Origin: Rhodospirillales bacterium
Lineage (GTDB): Bacteria; Pseudomonadota; Alphaproteobacteria; Rhodospirillales; Shumkoniaceae
Direction of reading: 5' to 3'
Assembly (NCBI GenBank): GCA_018432935.1
Contig: JAHDSF010000020.1
Span: forward strand, 62,001 to 126,000
DNA: 64,000 bases
Under the pieces are notes generated by a model. It was not told where the DNA came from and did no database searches. It saw only the letters and a program-made list of their open reading frames with translations. Below, piece by piece: positions 15,914 through 26,126 of the stretch; positions within the stretch are counted from its first letter, which is position 1, and each line of letters begins with the position of its first letter. Made by a program: the position numbers and the translations under genes.

Positions 15914-17779
15914 TCAGGTCCCGCCCCATGCCGGCGCGGCATCGTCGATATGAAGCTGGATGCTCCGCACGCCGCGCCAGGTCTTGACCCGCGGCCGCCC
16001 GACGACGTGACAGACGACGTCGCGGGCACCCAGCAGAAAGGTGCCGAGCCCGTTCTCGGCGGCGCGGAAGGCCACCGCCTCCAGCCTTGCGCCGGCGGCA
16101 TCGGTCAGCATGCAGCGCACATGCCGCTCCCCCACCACCTCGGCCCACTGGACGCGGACATCCGGGATTGCGAACACCGGCTCGGCGTTGCCGGCGCCGA
16201 ATGGCCCCACCCGGTCGAGGCCGGCCAACACCTCCTCGGTGATGCCGGCGATCCGGATCGCGCCATCGACTTCGAGGTCGGCCCTGAATCCGGCCGACAG
16301 CAGCCGCGCCGCCACCCGGGACGACAGGAACTCGCGCAACCCGTCGATGCCGCCGCGCGTGACCGAGAATCCGGCCGCCATGGCATGCCCGCCACCCCGG
16401 TTCAAGAGCCCGGACTGCCGCGCCGCGAGGATCAGGGACCCGAGATCGATGCCCGCAACCGAGCGCCCGGAACCGACCCCCTCGTCACCGTCCAGCGAGA
16501 CCACCAGCGCCGGCCGGTTGAAACGCTCGCGCAGCCGGCTGGCCACGATGCCGATGACGCCTGGATGCCAGCCGTCGCCTCCGATCACGATCACCGGCCC
16601 GGCGGCCGCATCCGCGCCGTCCTCGAGACGGCGGCAGCATTCCTCGAGCACCTGGGCCTCGATCATCTGGCGGTCCCGGTTGAAGGCATCGAGCTGAAGG
16701 GCTATTTCCCGGGCCTCGCGCTCGTCCTCGCTGACCAGCAGGCGCATTCCCAGGTTCGCCTTGCCGACCCGACCGCCGGCGTTGATGCGCGGACCGAGGA
16801 CGAAACCGAGCGTGTAGCACGACGGCTCCTCGGTCATCCGGCTGACGTCGGCCAGCGCGCGCAGCCCGAGATTGCGGCGCATCGCGCACACCTTCAGCCC
16901 CTGGGCGACCAGGGCACGGTTGACGCCGACCAGCGGCACCACGTCGCACACCGTTCCCAGCGCTACCAGGTCCAGCCACTGCTTGAGGTCCGGCTCCGGC
17001 CGGCTTGCGAAGTGGCCGATCTGACGCAGCCGGCGGTTGAGCCCGACCAGGACCAGGAAGGTGACGCCCACCGCGGCCAGCTGGCGATGCGCCGACGTCT
17101 CATCGATGCGGTTGGGGTTGACCACGGCTACTGCCGGCGGCAGCTGCGCCTCGCCGGCGTGGTGGTCGATGACCACCACCTCGATTCCGTCGGCGCGGGC
17201 CGCGGCAAGCGTCTCGTGAGCCGTGGTGCCGCAGTCGACCGTGACGACCAGACCGCCGCTCTTTGCGGCCAGGTTCCTCAGCGCTTCCGGATTGGGGCCG
17301 TAACCTTCCTCCAGGCGGTCGGGGATATGGCACGACACCGGCACCCCGAGGGCGCGAAAGTAACGAACCAGGAGCGCCGCCGAGGTTGCCCCGTCGACAT
17401 CGTAGTCGGCGAACACGCCGACCCCCATGCCTTCGACCACGGCCCGGGCAAGCCGTTCGACGGCGCGGTCCATGTCGAGCAGGAGGCTGGGGTCGGGCAA
17501 CGCGTGGCTGAGCTTCGGGTCGAGGAAGAACGGCGCCTCGTCGATGCCGACTCGCCGCGCCGCCAGCACGCCCGCCACCGTATCCGACAGCCCGTAGCGC
17601 TGGCCGAGAGCGAGGCTCAGGCGATCGTCGCGCGGTCGCAGGCACCAGAACCGTCCGCATACCGAGCGCGACACGCCGAGGAACGGCGACGCCGCCGGAT
17701 CGCAGGGCGGACCGTCGCCGAGAGGCTCAGGCGGAAGAGGCGGCTGATTGAGCCCGCTGCCCGTGGTGATGGGCTTCAA
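15914..17779 (-). CDS. recJ: Single-stranded-DNA-specific 5'-3' exonuclease RecJ
   Basis: Recombination and repair exonuclease, up to 621 residues. The DHH-phosphoesterase core has FADYDVDGATSAA (125-130) and VVVIDHHAGE (DHH 205-207). A DHHA1 domain follows, with RGGGHAMAAGFSV, and then the C-terminal OB part. The start is uncertain. ATG 17779 lies 53 bases inside the upstream GlpX-like gene with only a weak ribosome site, and homology to RecJ begins only near FLGVSRSVCG (residue 33). The order alaC-hom-glpX-recJ is shared with other alphaproteobacteria, which supports one transcript. Confidence 0.92.
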   Translation of the reverse strand: MKPITTGSGLNQPPLPPEPLGDGPPCDPAASPFLGVSRSVCGRFWCLRPRDDRLSLALGQRYGLSDTVAGVLAARRVGIDEAPFFLDPKLSHALPDPSLLLDMDRAVERLARAVVEGMGVGVFADYDVDGATSAALLVRYFRALGVPVSCHIPDRLEEGYGPNPEALRNLAAKSGGLVVTVDCGTTAHETLAAARADGIEVVVIDHHAGEAQLPPAVAVVNPNRIDETSAHRQLAAVGVTFLVLVGLNRRLRQIGHFASRPEPDLKQWLDLVALGTVCDVVPLVGVNRALVAQGLKVCAMRRNLGLRALADVSRMTEEPSCYTLGFVLGPRINAGGRVGKANLGMRLLVSEDEREAREIALQLDAFNRDRQMIEAQVLEECCRRLEDGADAAAGPVIVIGGDGWHPGVIGIVASRLRERFNRPALVVSLDGDEGVGSGRSVAGIDLGSLILAARQSGLLNRGGGHAMAAGFSVTRGGIDGLREFLSSRVAARLLSAGFRADLEVDGAIRIAGITEEVLAGLDRVGPFGAGNAEPVFAIPDVRVQWAEVVGERHVRCMLTDAAGARLEAVAFRAAENGLGTFLLGARDVVCHVVGRPRVKTWRGVRSIQLHIDDAAPAWGGT

Positions 17780-18713
17780 GATAGCGCACCGTGCTGGTGA
17801 GAGAGCGCAGGACGAGGGAATGGGAAACGACGACGTCGCGCGCCCGGCGCACGCCTTTGAGCATGGTGCCGCTGGTCACTCCCGTCACCGCGACGGTGAC
17901 CTCGCCCCAGGCCATCTGCTCGACCGTGTACTTGCGGTGCAGGTCCTGGACGCCGGCTGCCAGCGCAAGGCGCTCGTCCTCCTCGTTGCGGAAGACGAGG
18001 CGACCCTCCATCTGGCCGCCGACGCACGCCAGCGCGGCCGCCGCCAGCACGCCCTGGGGAGCGCCGCCGATCCCCATGTACATGTCGACGCCGGTTTCCT
18101 GCCAGGTCGTCGCAACGATCCCGCTGACGTCGCCGTCGGTGATGAGCAGGATGCGCGCCCCCGCCTCCCTGATCTTGGCGATCAGCTCGCCGTGGCGCGG
18201 GCGATCGAGGATGCAGACCACCAGCTCGCCGACCTCGACCCCCTTGGCCTCGGCAACCCGGCGCAGGTTCTCGACGGGCGGCTGGTCGAGATCGATCACC
18301 CCCTGGGGCAGCCCGCCGCCGACGGCGATCTTGTCCATGTAGATGCGCGGGGTGCGCAGGAAGGTGCCTTCCTCCGCCATCGCGATGATCGACAGCGCGT
18401 TGGGTTCGCCGCGGGCCACCACGGTCGCGCCTTCCAGCGGCAGCAGCGCGACGTCGACCCGGGGTCCGCCGCCATTGCCGACCCGCTCGCCCACGTACAG
18501 CCGCTCGACCTGGCCGGGGGCCCCTTCGCCGACGACGATGGTACCGTCGATGGTCAGTTTCCGCAGGGCGTCATGCATCGCCAGGATGGCCGCCTGATCG
18601 GCCAACGTGGCATCGCCCCTGCCGATGTGGAGCGAGGCGGCGATCGCCGTCGCTTCGGTGACGCGGACCGCGTCCATCGCCAGATTGCGCCCGTCGAGGC
18701 CCTGTGCCGCCAT
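17727..18713 (-). CDS. glpX: GlpX-family (class II fructose-bisphosphatase-like) protein with substituted active site
   Basis: 328-residue protein that aligns without gaps to GlpX over most of its length, including IDGTIVVGEG, MDKIAVGGGLP and ILDRPRH. In true GlpX the sugar phosphate and metals are held by GRGDK, GEGE-x-D, DPxEGT and GGAPEG. Here these read GRGDA, GEGAPG, LPLEGA (residues 91-96) and GGAPQG (Q220). By comparison with E. coli GlpX as I recall it, the replaced positions are Lys29, Glu59, Asp61, Asp85, Thr90 and Glu213; Asp33 and Glu57 are kept. Fructose-1,6-bisphosphatase activity is therefore doubtful, and a regulatory or altered-substrate role is possible. It sits between hom and recJ, its usual alphaproteobacterial place. 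Confidence 0.85.
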   Translation of the reverse strand: MAAQGLDGRNLAMDAVRVTEATAIAASLHIGRGDATLADQAAILAMHDALRKLTIDGTIVVGEGAPGQVERLYVGERVGNGGGPRVDVALLPLEGATVVARGEPNALSIIAMAEEGTFLRTPRIYMDKIAVGGGLPQGVIDLDQPPVENLRRVAEAKGVEVGELVVCILDRPRHGELIAKIREAGARILLITDGDVSGIVATTWQETGVDMYMGIGGAPQGVLAAAALACVGGQMEGRLVFRNEEDERLALAAGVQDLHRKYTVEQMAWGEVTVAVTGVTSGTMLKGVRRARDVVVSHSLVLRSLTSTVRYLEAHHHGQRAQSAASSA

Positions 18714-18731
18714 GCCTCTCTCCGCCGCTGT

Positions 18732-20036
18732 TCAGACCTGCCCGTCGAGGGCGGCGATGCGGATGATCCGCGGGGTTTCGAGCACCGTCCCCAGGTTGGA
18801 GATCCGCTCCAGCGCACGCGCCAGGGCGCCCTCCTCGGTGTCGTGCGTGGTCAGCACGACCGGCACCGCCTCACCGGGAGCGCGCGAACGCTGCAGCACC
18901 GACTCCATCGATACACCGTGCTCTCCCAGCGCCGTCGCGATATCGGCGAACACGCCGGGACGATCCACCACCATCAAACGGACGTAAAAGCAGTTGCGCA
19001 CCTTCTCCATCGGCGCCGCCGGGATTCGCCGCAACGAACCGACCGGCACTCCCAGGGTGGGGACGCCGCGATCGCAGGCAATGTCGAGGATGTCGGCGAC
19101 CACCGCCGAAGCGGTCGGCCGTTCGCCCGCGCCGCGTCCTTCGTACATCGTCGTCTCGACGAAGTCGCCGCTGACGACAACCGCATTGAAGACCCCGTCG
19201 ACATGGGCGATCGGGGTCCCGATCGGCACCATGCAGGGGTGGACGCGGCGCTCGATGCCGACCTCGGTCATGCGGGCGATGCCAAGCAGCTTGATGCGGT
19301 AGCCGAGGTCGTTGGCGAACTCGATGTCGAGCGGCGAGACGTGGCGGATGCCTTCGATGTGCACCGATTCGAAATCGGTTGCGCAGCCGAACGCGACGCT
19401 CGCCAGGATGGTCAGCTTGTGGGCGGCATCGATGCCATCGACGTCGAAGCTAGGATCAGCCTCCGCGTAGCCGAGCCTCTGCGCCTCCGCCAGCACGTCC
19501 TCGAACGGGCGGCCGGTCTTGCGCATCGTCGTCAGGATGTAGTTGCTGGTGCCGTTCAGGATTCCGTACAGGCTGCTGATCGCGTTGGCCGCCAACCCCT
19601 CGCGCAGCGCCTTGATGATCGGGATCCCCCCGGCCACCGCCGCCTCGTAGCGCAGGCTCACTTCCGCGCCCTCGGCGGCCCGGGCAAGCTCGGTGCCGTG
19701 ATGGGCAAGCATCGCCTTGTTGGCCGTGACGACGTGGCGCCGGGCCGAGATGGCGCGTTCGCAGATCGTCTTGGCGATGCCGTTGGCGCCGCCGATCAGT
19801 TCGACAAGGACGTCGTAATCCGCCTCCGCCGCCATACGTGCGGCATCGGTGAAGACCGCGGCGTCGCCGATCGGCAGCGCGGCGAGGCGCGTGGAGTCGC
19901 GCTCCGCCACCGCGCTCAGCACGACGGCTCGGCCGCAGCGCTGGGCATTGCGCTCGGCCCCGGCGCGCAACAACTTGACCGTACCGCCGCCCACCGTACC
20001 CAAGCCGGCGATCGCCACCTTCAAAGGTTGGCTCAT
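18732..20036 (-). CDS. hom: Homoserine dehydrogenase
   Basis: 434-residue NAD(P)-dependent enzyme converting aspartate semialdehyde to homoserine for threonine and methionine. It has the N-terminal Rossmann fold VAIAGLGTVGGGTV and the catalytic domain with ILNGTSNYILTTM and PSFDVDGIDAAHKL. A C-terminal ACT domain (about 350-430, VRLMVVDRPGVFADIATAL) would give threonine feedback. It is 18 bases before the GlpX-like gene and 25 bases after the aminotransferase gene, so it is probably co-transcribed with both. Confidence 0.95.
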   Translation of the reverse strand: MSQPLKVAIAGLGTVGGGTVKLLRAGAERNAQRCGRAVVLSAVAERDSTRLAALPIGDAAVFTDAARMAAEADYDVLVELIGGANGIAKTICERAISARRHVVTANKAMLAHHGTELARAAEGAEVSLRYEAAVAGGIPIIKALREGLAANAISSLYGILNGTSNYILTTMRKTGRPFEDVLAEAQRLGYAEADPSFDVDGIDAAHKLTILASVAFGCATDFESVHIEGIRHVSPLDIEFANDLGYRIKLLGIARMTEVGIERRVHPCMVPIGTPIAHVDGVFNAVVVSGDFVETTMYEGRGAGERPTASAVVADILDIACDRGVPTLGVPVGSLRRIPAAPMEKVRNCFYVRLMVVDRPGVFADIATALGEHGVSMESVLQRSRAPGEAVPVVLTTHDTEEGALARALERISNLGTVLETPRIIRIAALDGQV

Positions 20037-20061
20037 GATGAACTACCCCCAAGAAACCGTT

Positions 20062-21282
20062 TCAGCGGGCGTTAGCCGCCTTTTTCTGCTTCTCGACGAA
20101 CTCGCCGCCGTGACTCAGGAACGACTTGATGCTGCGCACCGCCTGACGGATACGATGACGGTTCTCGACCAAGGCGATACGGACATGACCGTCGCCGTGC
20201 TCGCCGAACCCGATGCCGGGAGACACCGCGACGTCCGCCGCCTCCAGCAGCAGCTTGGAGAAGGCGATCGAGCCGAGATGGCGGAACTGCGGCGGAATCG
20301 GAGCCCAGGCGAACATCGTCGCCGGCGGCGACGGCACGTCCCAGCCCGCGGCCGCCAGCCCCTCGATCAGCACGTCCCGGCGCTGCTTGTAGACCTGCCG
20401 GATTTCGGCGACGCAGTCCTGCGGACCGTTGAGGGCTGAAACCGCCGCCACCTGGATCGGGGTGAAGGCGCCGTAGTCGAGATACGACTTGTTCCTCGTA
20501 AGAGCCGAGACCAGCCTGCGGTTGCCGGTGGCAAAGCCGATCCGCCAGCCCGGCATCGAGTAGGTCTTGCTCAACGAAGTGAACTCGACGGCGATGTCCC
20601 AGGCGTCGCGGATCTGCAGGATAGACGGCGGAGGCTGGTCGTTGAAGAAAATCTCCGCGTAGGCGAGGTCCGAGAGAATGTAGACCCCGTGGAACTTGCA
20701 GAAGTCGACGACCCGCCGATAGAAGTCGAGATCGACGACCTGCGCGGTTGGATTGTTGGGATAGTTCAGCACCAGCGCCGTCGGCTTGGGCACGCTGTGC
20801 TGGATGGCGCGCTCGAGGGCGGCGAAATACTCCTCGTCGGGAGTCACCGGAATGGCCCGCACCGCTGCCCCGGCGATGATGAAGCCGAACGGATGGATCG
20901 GATAGCTGGGATTGGGCACCAGGATGACGTCGCCCGGGCTGGTGATCGCCGACGCCAGGTTGGCCAACCCTTCTTTCGACCCCAGGGTGACCACCGTCTC
21001 GGTTTCGGGGTCAATCTCGACCCCGAAGCGCCGCCCGTAGTACGCCGCCAGCGCCTTGCGCAGGCCCGGAATGCCGCGCGAGATCGAATAGCGGTGGGAA
21101 CGCGGGTCCTGCACCGTCTCGACCAGCTTTTGCACGATATGCGACGGCGTCGGCGAATCCGGATTGCCCATGCCGAAGTCGATGATGTCGCGACCGGCAG
21201 CTCGGGCGGCGGCTTTCATCGCATTGACTTCTGCAAAAACGTAGGGCGGCAACCTTCTGATGCGATGAAATTCCTGTTCCAT
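20062..21282 (-). CDS. alaC: Class I/II aminotransferase, AlaC-like
   Basis: 406-residue PLP aminotransferase, probably glutamate-pyruvate (alanine) type, given its location before hom as in other alphaproteobacteria. Features are DFGMGNPDSPTP (substrate arm), LNYPNNPTAQ, SDLAYAEI and the PLP lysine in SLSKTYSMPGWR (K239). The N-terminus FHRIRRLPPYVFAEVNAMK is characteristic of the AlaC/LL-diaminopimelate aminotransferase-like group. The exact amino donor is not provable from sequence. Confidence 0.9.
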   Translation of the reverse strand: MEQEFHRIRRLPPYVFAEVNAMKAAARAAGRDIIDFGMGNPDSPTPSHIVQKLVETVQDPRSHRYSISRGIPGLRKALAAYYGRRFGVEIDPETETVVTLGSKEGLANLASAITSPGDVILVPNPSYPIHPFGFIIAGAAVRAIPVTPDEEYFAALERAIQHSVPKPTALVLNYPNNPTAQVVDLDFYRRVVDFCKFHGVYILSDLAYAEIFFNDQPPPSILQIRDAWDIAVEFTSLSKTYSMPGWRIGFATGNRRLVSALTRNKSYLDYGAFTPIQVAAVSALNGPQDCVAEIRQVYKQRRDVLIEGLAAAGWDVPSPPATMFAWAPIPPQFRHLGSIAFSKLLLEAADVAVSPGIGFGEHGDGHVRIALVENRHRIRQAVRSIKSFLSHGGEFVEKQKKAANAR

Positions 21283-21342
21283 ATCCCCTCTCGCTGCCGG
21301 CCGTCCTCGGACGACGGCCTTCCGTCTCCGATGAGACCGGCT

Positions 21343-22434
21343 CTAGAACTCGATGTAGACTTCGGTCCGGCGATTCCCCGCCTCGCCCGACGGCATGACT
21401 TCGTAGAAGATCGGCTGCTGGTCGGAGGCGGCTCGCGTTTCGATCATATCGCTTCTGACGCCGAGTCCGGCAAGAGCTTTCGCAACCGCATCGGCCCGCT
21501 GCACCGACATTTCCTCGTTGACCGCGATGTGCTGGGCAGGAGTCAGGTTACGGGTGCGGCTGCTGGCATGGCCGACGATGGTGACCTTCCTGCCCCCCCT
21601 CTGGTTGACGATGGCGGCCACCTGGCGCAACACGGCCTGATCGCGCTCGTCGATGATGGCCGAGCCGTTGCCGAACTGGATGGTGGCCACCCGCACGGCT
21701 CCCGCTCCGGGCGCCCCCGCCCCCATTGCCGGCATCACCGCGGCACGGCCACCCGATTCCTCGAAACTGATGCCGTCTGACGAGACGACGACCGTCGCGT
21801 CGCTTGGCGCCGCCATGGTCGCGGCCGGCACCGCAAACGGCGCCGTCGGGGCCGCCACCGCGACCGGCGTCGGCAGCGCGGGAGGAATGGTCCGTTCGGC
21901 CAGCACCTGCGGCGGCGCGGCAACCGAAGCCGGGGTCAGCGCCGCGGCAGCCGGAGGAGCCGACGCGGTCGGCGGTTCCGGCATCCGGGGCGGTTCGACT
22001 CCGCCGGATGCCTGCAGAGTGTCGGTCGCGCGTTCGGACGTCGGAGCCGGAGGCACCACCGGAACCTCCGGCGTCGCGGGCGCGGCGGGCGCGCTCAGCG
22101 GGTTGGCCGGCGCCCCCTGCCGAGTGACCGGCTCGCCGTACCGCGATGTCGAGGTATCGCCGACCAGCCCTCTCGCTTCCGGACGGCGAGCCCGGGCGGC
22201 ATCCGCATCGGGCACCGTTCCCAGCTTGGGGAACGACTCACTCTCCCCCGGAATCGGCCTTTCGCTTGGCGGGACGGCCCCCTCGCGCTCGTCGCCGCTG
22301 ACCAGATCGCTTGCGCTGCGCCACCACTCGGCGGGATTCAACGCGTCGGGAACGCTCGAGCAGGCACCCAGGGCGAAAGTCGCCGCTAGCGCCAGCCCGA
22401 TGACCACGCTCCTGCCTTTCGGATGCCGCTCCAC
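21343..22434 (-). CDS. OmpA-family outer-membrane lipoprotein
   Basis: 363-residue envelope protein. A short basic N-terminus precedes a hydrophobic signal with lipobox LGAC, so the mature protein starts with lipidated Cys. About 220 residues of Pro/Ala/Thr-rich spacer lead to a C-terminal OmpA-like peptidoglycan-binding domain (QFGNGSAIIDERDQAVL, VTIVGHASSRT, NRRTEVYIEF). The domain tethers the outer membrane to the wall. The Pro/Ala-rich spacer would span the periplasm. GTG 22434 is chosen because AAGGAGG lies five bases upstream; ATG 22455 is an alternative without a ribosome site. Confidence 0.88.
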   Translation of the reverse strand: MERHPKGRSVVIGLALAATFALGACSSVPDALNPAEWWRSASDLVSGDEREGAVPPSERPIPGESESFPKLGTVPDADAARARRPEARGLVGDTSTSRYGEPVTRQGAPANPLSAPAAPATPEVPVVPPAPTSERATDTLQASGGVEPPRMPEPPTASAPPAAAALTPASVAAPPQVLAERTIPPALPTPVAVAAPTAPFAVPAATMAAPSDATVVVSSDGISFEESGGRAAVMPAMGAGAPGAGAVRVATIQFGNGSAIIDERDQAVLRQVAAIVNQRGGRKVTIVGHASSRTRNLTPAQHIAVNEEMSVQRADAVAKALAGLGVRSDMIETRAASDQQPIFYEVMPSGEAGNRRTEVYIEF

Positions 22435-22582
22435 CCCCTCCTCCTTGCCCGTCATCGCCAACGAGCCTCTTTCGGCTTCGAACCCGGAACGATTCTGCCG
22501 ACTGACAATGCCGCGAACCGGTTAAGAAAGCCTTCGGATCATAGATGAACCGCCCGGCGCCGATCAACGACCCCTTGCGGCG

Positions 22583-23293
22583 TCAGGAAATCGGCGCCAC
22601 CAACCAGTAGCGCAGAACCGCGCTGACCGCATGCGGCTGTTCGAGCGGCGCGAGATGGCCGCTGTCCTCGATCACCACCAGCGCGGCGCGCCTGATCCCC
22701 GCCGCCATCTCGGCGTGCAGTTCGGGCGGGGTCAAGGCATCCTGCCGGCCGCACAGCACCAGGGTCGGGCAGTGGATCGATCCCAGATCACGGCGGCTGT
22801 CGGGCCTGTTCATGATGAGCGTCTGCTGGCGGATGAACGCATCGCGGCCGACCCGCTCCGTCATCGTCTTCAGGGTTTCGACGAGGTCGGGGTTCTGCAG
22901 GCTGCGCGGGTGGATCAACGATGGGAGAAGACGGTCGGTGACCCCTTTGAAATCGCCTTGCCGGGCCAGGGCGACGTAGTCCCGCCGCCGCTCCCCCTGC
23001 TCGCGGGTGTCGGCACGCGCGGTGGTGTCGAGAAGTGCCAGCCGGACCACCCGTTCCGGCGCATGACGCATGATCTCCTGGGCCACATAGCCGCCCATCG
23101 AGAGGCCGGCGAGCGCGAATGTGTCGGGCAGTTCAGAAAGCAGTGTCCTTGCCGCCGCTCCGAGATCGTCGAATCGCGCAAGGTCGGGGATGATGATGTC
23201 GGCGACGTCGCCCAGCGTGTCCGTCTGGTGCCGCCACAAGGCGGCATCGTTGAGCAGGCCGGGCAGCAGGACAAGCGGGATGCGGTCAGCCAT
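22583..23293 (-). CDS. Alpha/beta-fold hydrolase
   Basis: 236-residue hydrolase, VLLPGLLNDAALWRHQ at the start, nucleophile elbow LAGLSMGGYVAQ (Ser near residue 88), Asp in LVLCGRQDALTPP and His in IEDSGHLAPLEQP. The relatives are esterase or lactonase-like enzymes such as PcaD/BioH types, and the substrate is unknown. ATG 23293 is preferred, with AAAGGTGG upstream; two GTG codons precede it in frame. It follows the isochorismatase-family gene by 24 bases, probably in one transcript. Confidence 0.85.
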   Translation of the reverse strand: MADRIPLVLLPGLLNDAALWRHQTDTLGDVADIIIPDLARFDDLGAAARTLLSELPDTFALAGLSMGGYVAQEIMRHAPERVVRLALLDTTARADTREQGERRRDYVALARQGDFKGVTDRLLPSLIHPRSLQNPDLVETLKTMTERVGRDAFIRQQTLIMNRPDSRRDLGSIHCPTLVLCGRQDALTPPELHAEMAAGIRRAALVVIEDSGHLAPLEQPHAVSAVLRYWLVAPIS

Positions 23294-23317
23294 CGGCACC
23301 ACCTTTCGATCGCGGGG

Positions 23318-23860
23318 CTAGCGGATCAGCGGGCTCAACTCCTTGAACTCCGGCGTGCCCGCCTGCCTCAGCCATTCGAACAGAACCATCTCTGTCGACA
23401 CGACATCGATGCGGCCGCGTGCCATCCGCTGCAGGGCGAGATCGCGGTTGGCAACCGTGCGCGAGGCCACCCCGTCGGCGACCACCATGGTCTCGCAGCC
23501 CTCGGCGACCATGTCGACGGCCGTCTGCAGCACGCAGACGTGGGCCTCGATCCCCAGCACCACAGGCTGGACCCGCCGCAGTTCGCGGAAGCGACGGCGG
23601 AACGCATCGTTGCGCAGACACGAGAACTCGGTCTTTTCGAATGCCAGTTCGCGCGGCGCCACCTCTGCCACAGGAGCCACCGTCGCGCCGAGGCCGCGCG
23701 GGTACTGCTCGGAAGACAGCACCGGAATGCCGAGCCGAACCGCCGCCCGCGCCAAGATGACGGCGCTGCGCACGACCTCGTCGCCCCCGGTCATCGCCGG
23801 CAGCAGTCGTTCCTGAATGTCGACCAGCACGAGGCAGGCCGATTCACGATCGATAAGCAT
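23318..23860 (-). CDS. Isochorismatase-family cysteine hydrolase
   Basis: 180-residue cysteine hydrolase with the complete catalytic triad: D14 in LVLVDIQERLL, K76 in AFEKTEFS and C109 in GIEAHVCVLQTA. The family includes nicotinamidases and YcaC-like enzymes of unknown substrate; this one is close to the short stand-alone type. ATG 23860 is used, with AGAGAGGG just upstream; the longer frame has no sense. It diverges from the DEAD-box helicase gene. Confidence 0.88.
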   Translation of the reverse strand: MLIDRESACLVLVDIQERLLPAMTGGDEVVRSAVILARAAVRLGIPVLSSEQYPRGLGATVAPVAEVAPRELAFEKTEFSCLRNDAFRRRFRELRRVQPVVLGIEAHVCVLQTAVDMVAEGCETMVVADGVASRTVANRDLALQRMARGRIDVVSTEMVLFEWLRQAGTPEFKELSPLIR

Positions 23861-24018
23861 CGAGCCCTCTCTTCCGTTGGCATGAAGGTAGAGGCTGGGC
23901 CGCGGCCGGCAAAGGAAAATGCGGCGCGGCCCACCTTCGCGGGCGTGCCTGCAAGCCGGGAAGCCGCGATTTCCCGCCTTCGCGAGGGGCGATGCCACCA
24001 ACATGACATTCGGCACCA

Positions 24019-24046
24019 TTGACAGCGCGCCTCCTTTGGTTACATT
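24019..24046 (+). promoter_or_regulatory. Candidate sigma70 promoter of the DEAD-box helicase gene
   Basis: TTGACA (24019-24024), 16 bases, TACATT (24041-24046), about 60 bases before the helicase ATG, in the 245-base divergent gap with the isochorismatase gene. This leaves a short 5' leader of about 50 bases. Confidence 0.5.
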
Positions 24047-24105
24047 CACGCTTTGCCTCTGATGACCGAAGCGCGCGTAACCGCTTCCCGGATAGAAAAT
24101 CACAC

Positions 24106-25566
<1,461 letters not shown>

Positions 25567-25586
25567 GCCCGGAAAGGAGCAACGAC

Positions 25587-25829
25587 ATGCGAACGATCTT
25601 CGTTCACGTGAAGTGCGAACTGGGCAAGTCCTACACGGTAGCCGCCGAGGCTGCCGACACCGTCGAGGAGGTGTCGGAGGTCTACTCGACCTCCGGCGAC
25701 TTCGACCTCCTGATGAAGTGCAATCTCGCCGACGACATCGATGTCGGCCGCTTCGTCAACGAGCGGATCCATCCCCTGCCCGGCATCAAGGACACCTACA
25801 CGGTCATCGCCTTCAAGGCGTTCTCGTAG
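25587..25829 (+). CDS. Stand-alone Lrp/AsnC ligand-binding (RAM) domain protein
   Basis: 80-residue protein made of only the alpha-beta RAM domain of Lrp/AsnC regulators: IFVHVKCELGKSYTVA, then VYSTSGDFDLLMKC and LPGIKDTYTVIAFKAF. There is no DNA-binding domain. Such stand-alone proteins form oligomers that can bind amino acids. AAAGGAG precedes the ATG. It is 20 bases behind the RNA helicase gene, so it is probably co-expressed, although no functional link is known to me. The 297 bases after it contain nothing I recognise. Confidence 0.85.
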   Translation: MRTIFVHVKCELGKSYTVAAEAADTVEEVSEVYSTSGDFDLLMKCNLADDIDVGRFVNERIHPLPGIKDTYTVIAFKAFS

Positions 25830-26126
25830 CCGCTGCGGGAACGTGGTCCGACCGAAGGTCGCGCACACGGCCTATGGCCGCAGCGGCATGCGAAAGTAGT
25901 CTCCTCTCCACGACGGCCCGACCTGGTCGAGCAGCGCCTCGCTGCCGAGCCAGCCGTCTCATGGCGCCCAGCAGCACGAAGTCGCCGGCATCGGGATCGG
26001 CAAGGTCGGAAGCGTAGCATAAATCCGAGCCGTCGCACCCGACCGTGCGCTATCGCTTTCACCTGAGCTTCTGCCAGTCACTATCGATTGTGTTTGTTGA
26101 GGTTCGCGTAACTTTTTTGCTGTAAG

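Noticed and set aside
17748..20075. A 775-codon plus-strand open frame over glpX and hom
   Set aside because: Low-complexity Arg/His/Asp composition typical of shadows; the minus strand carries two conserved enzymes.
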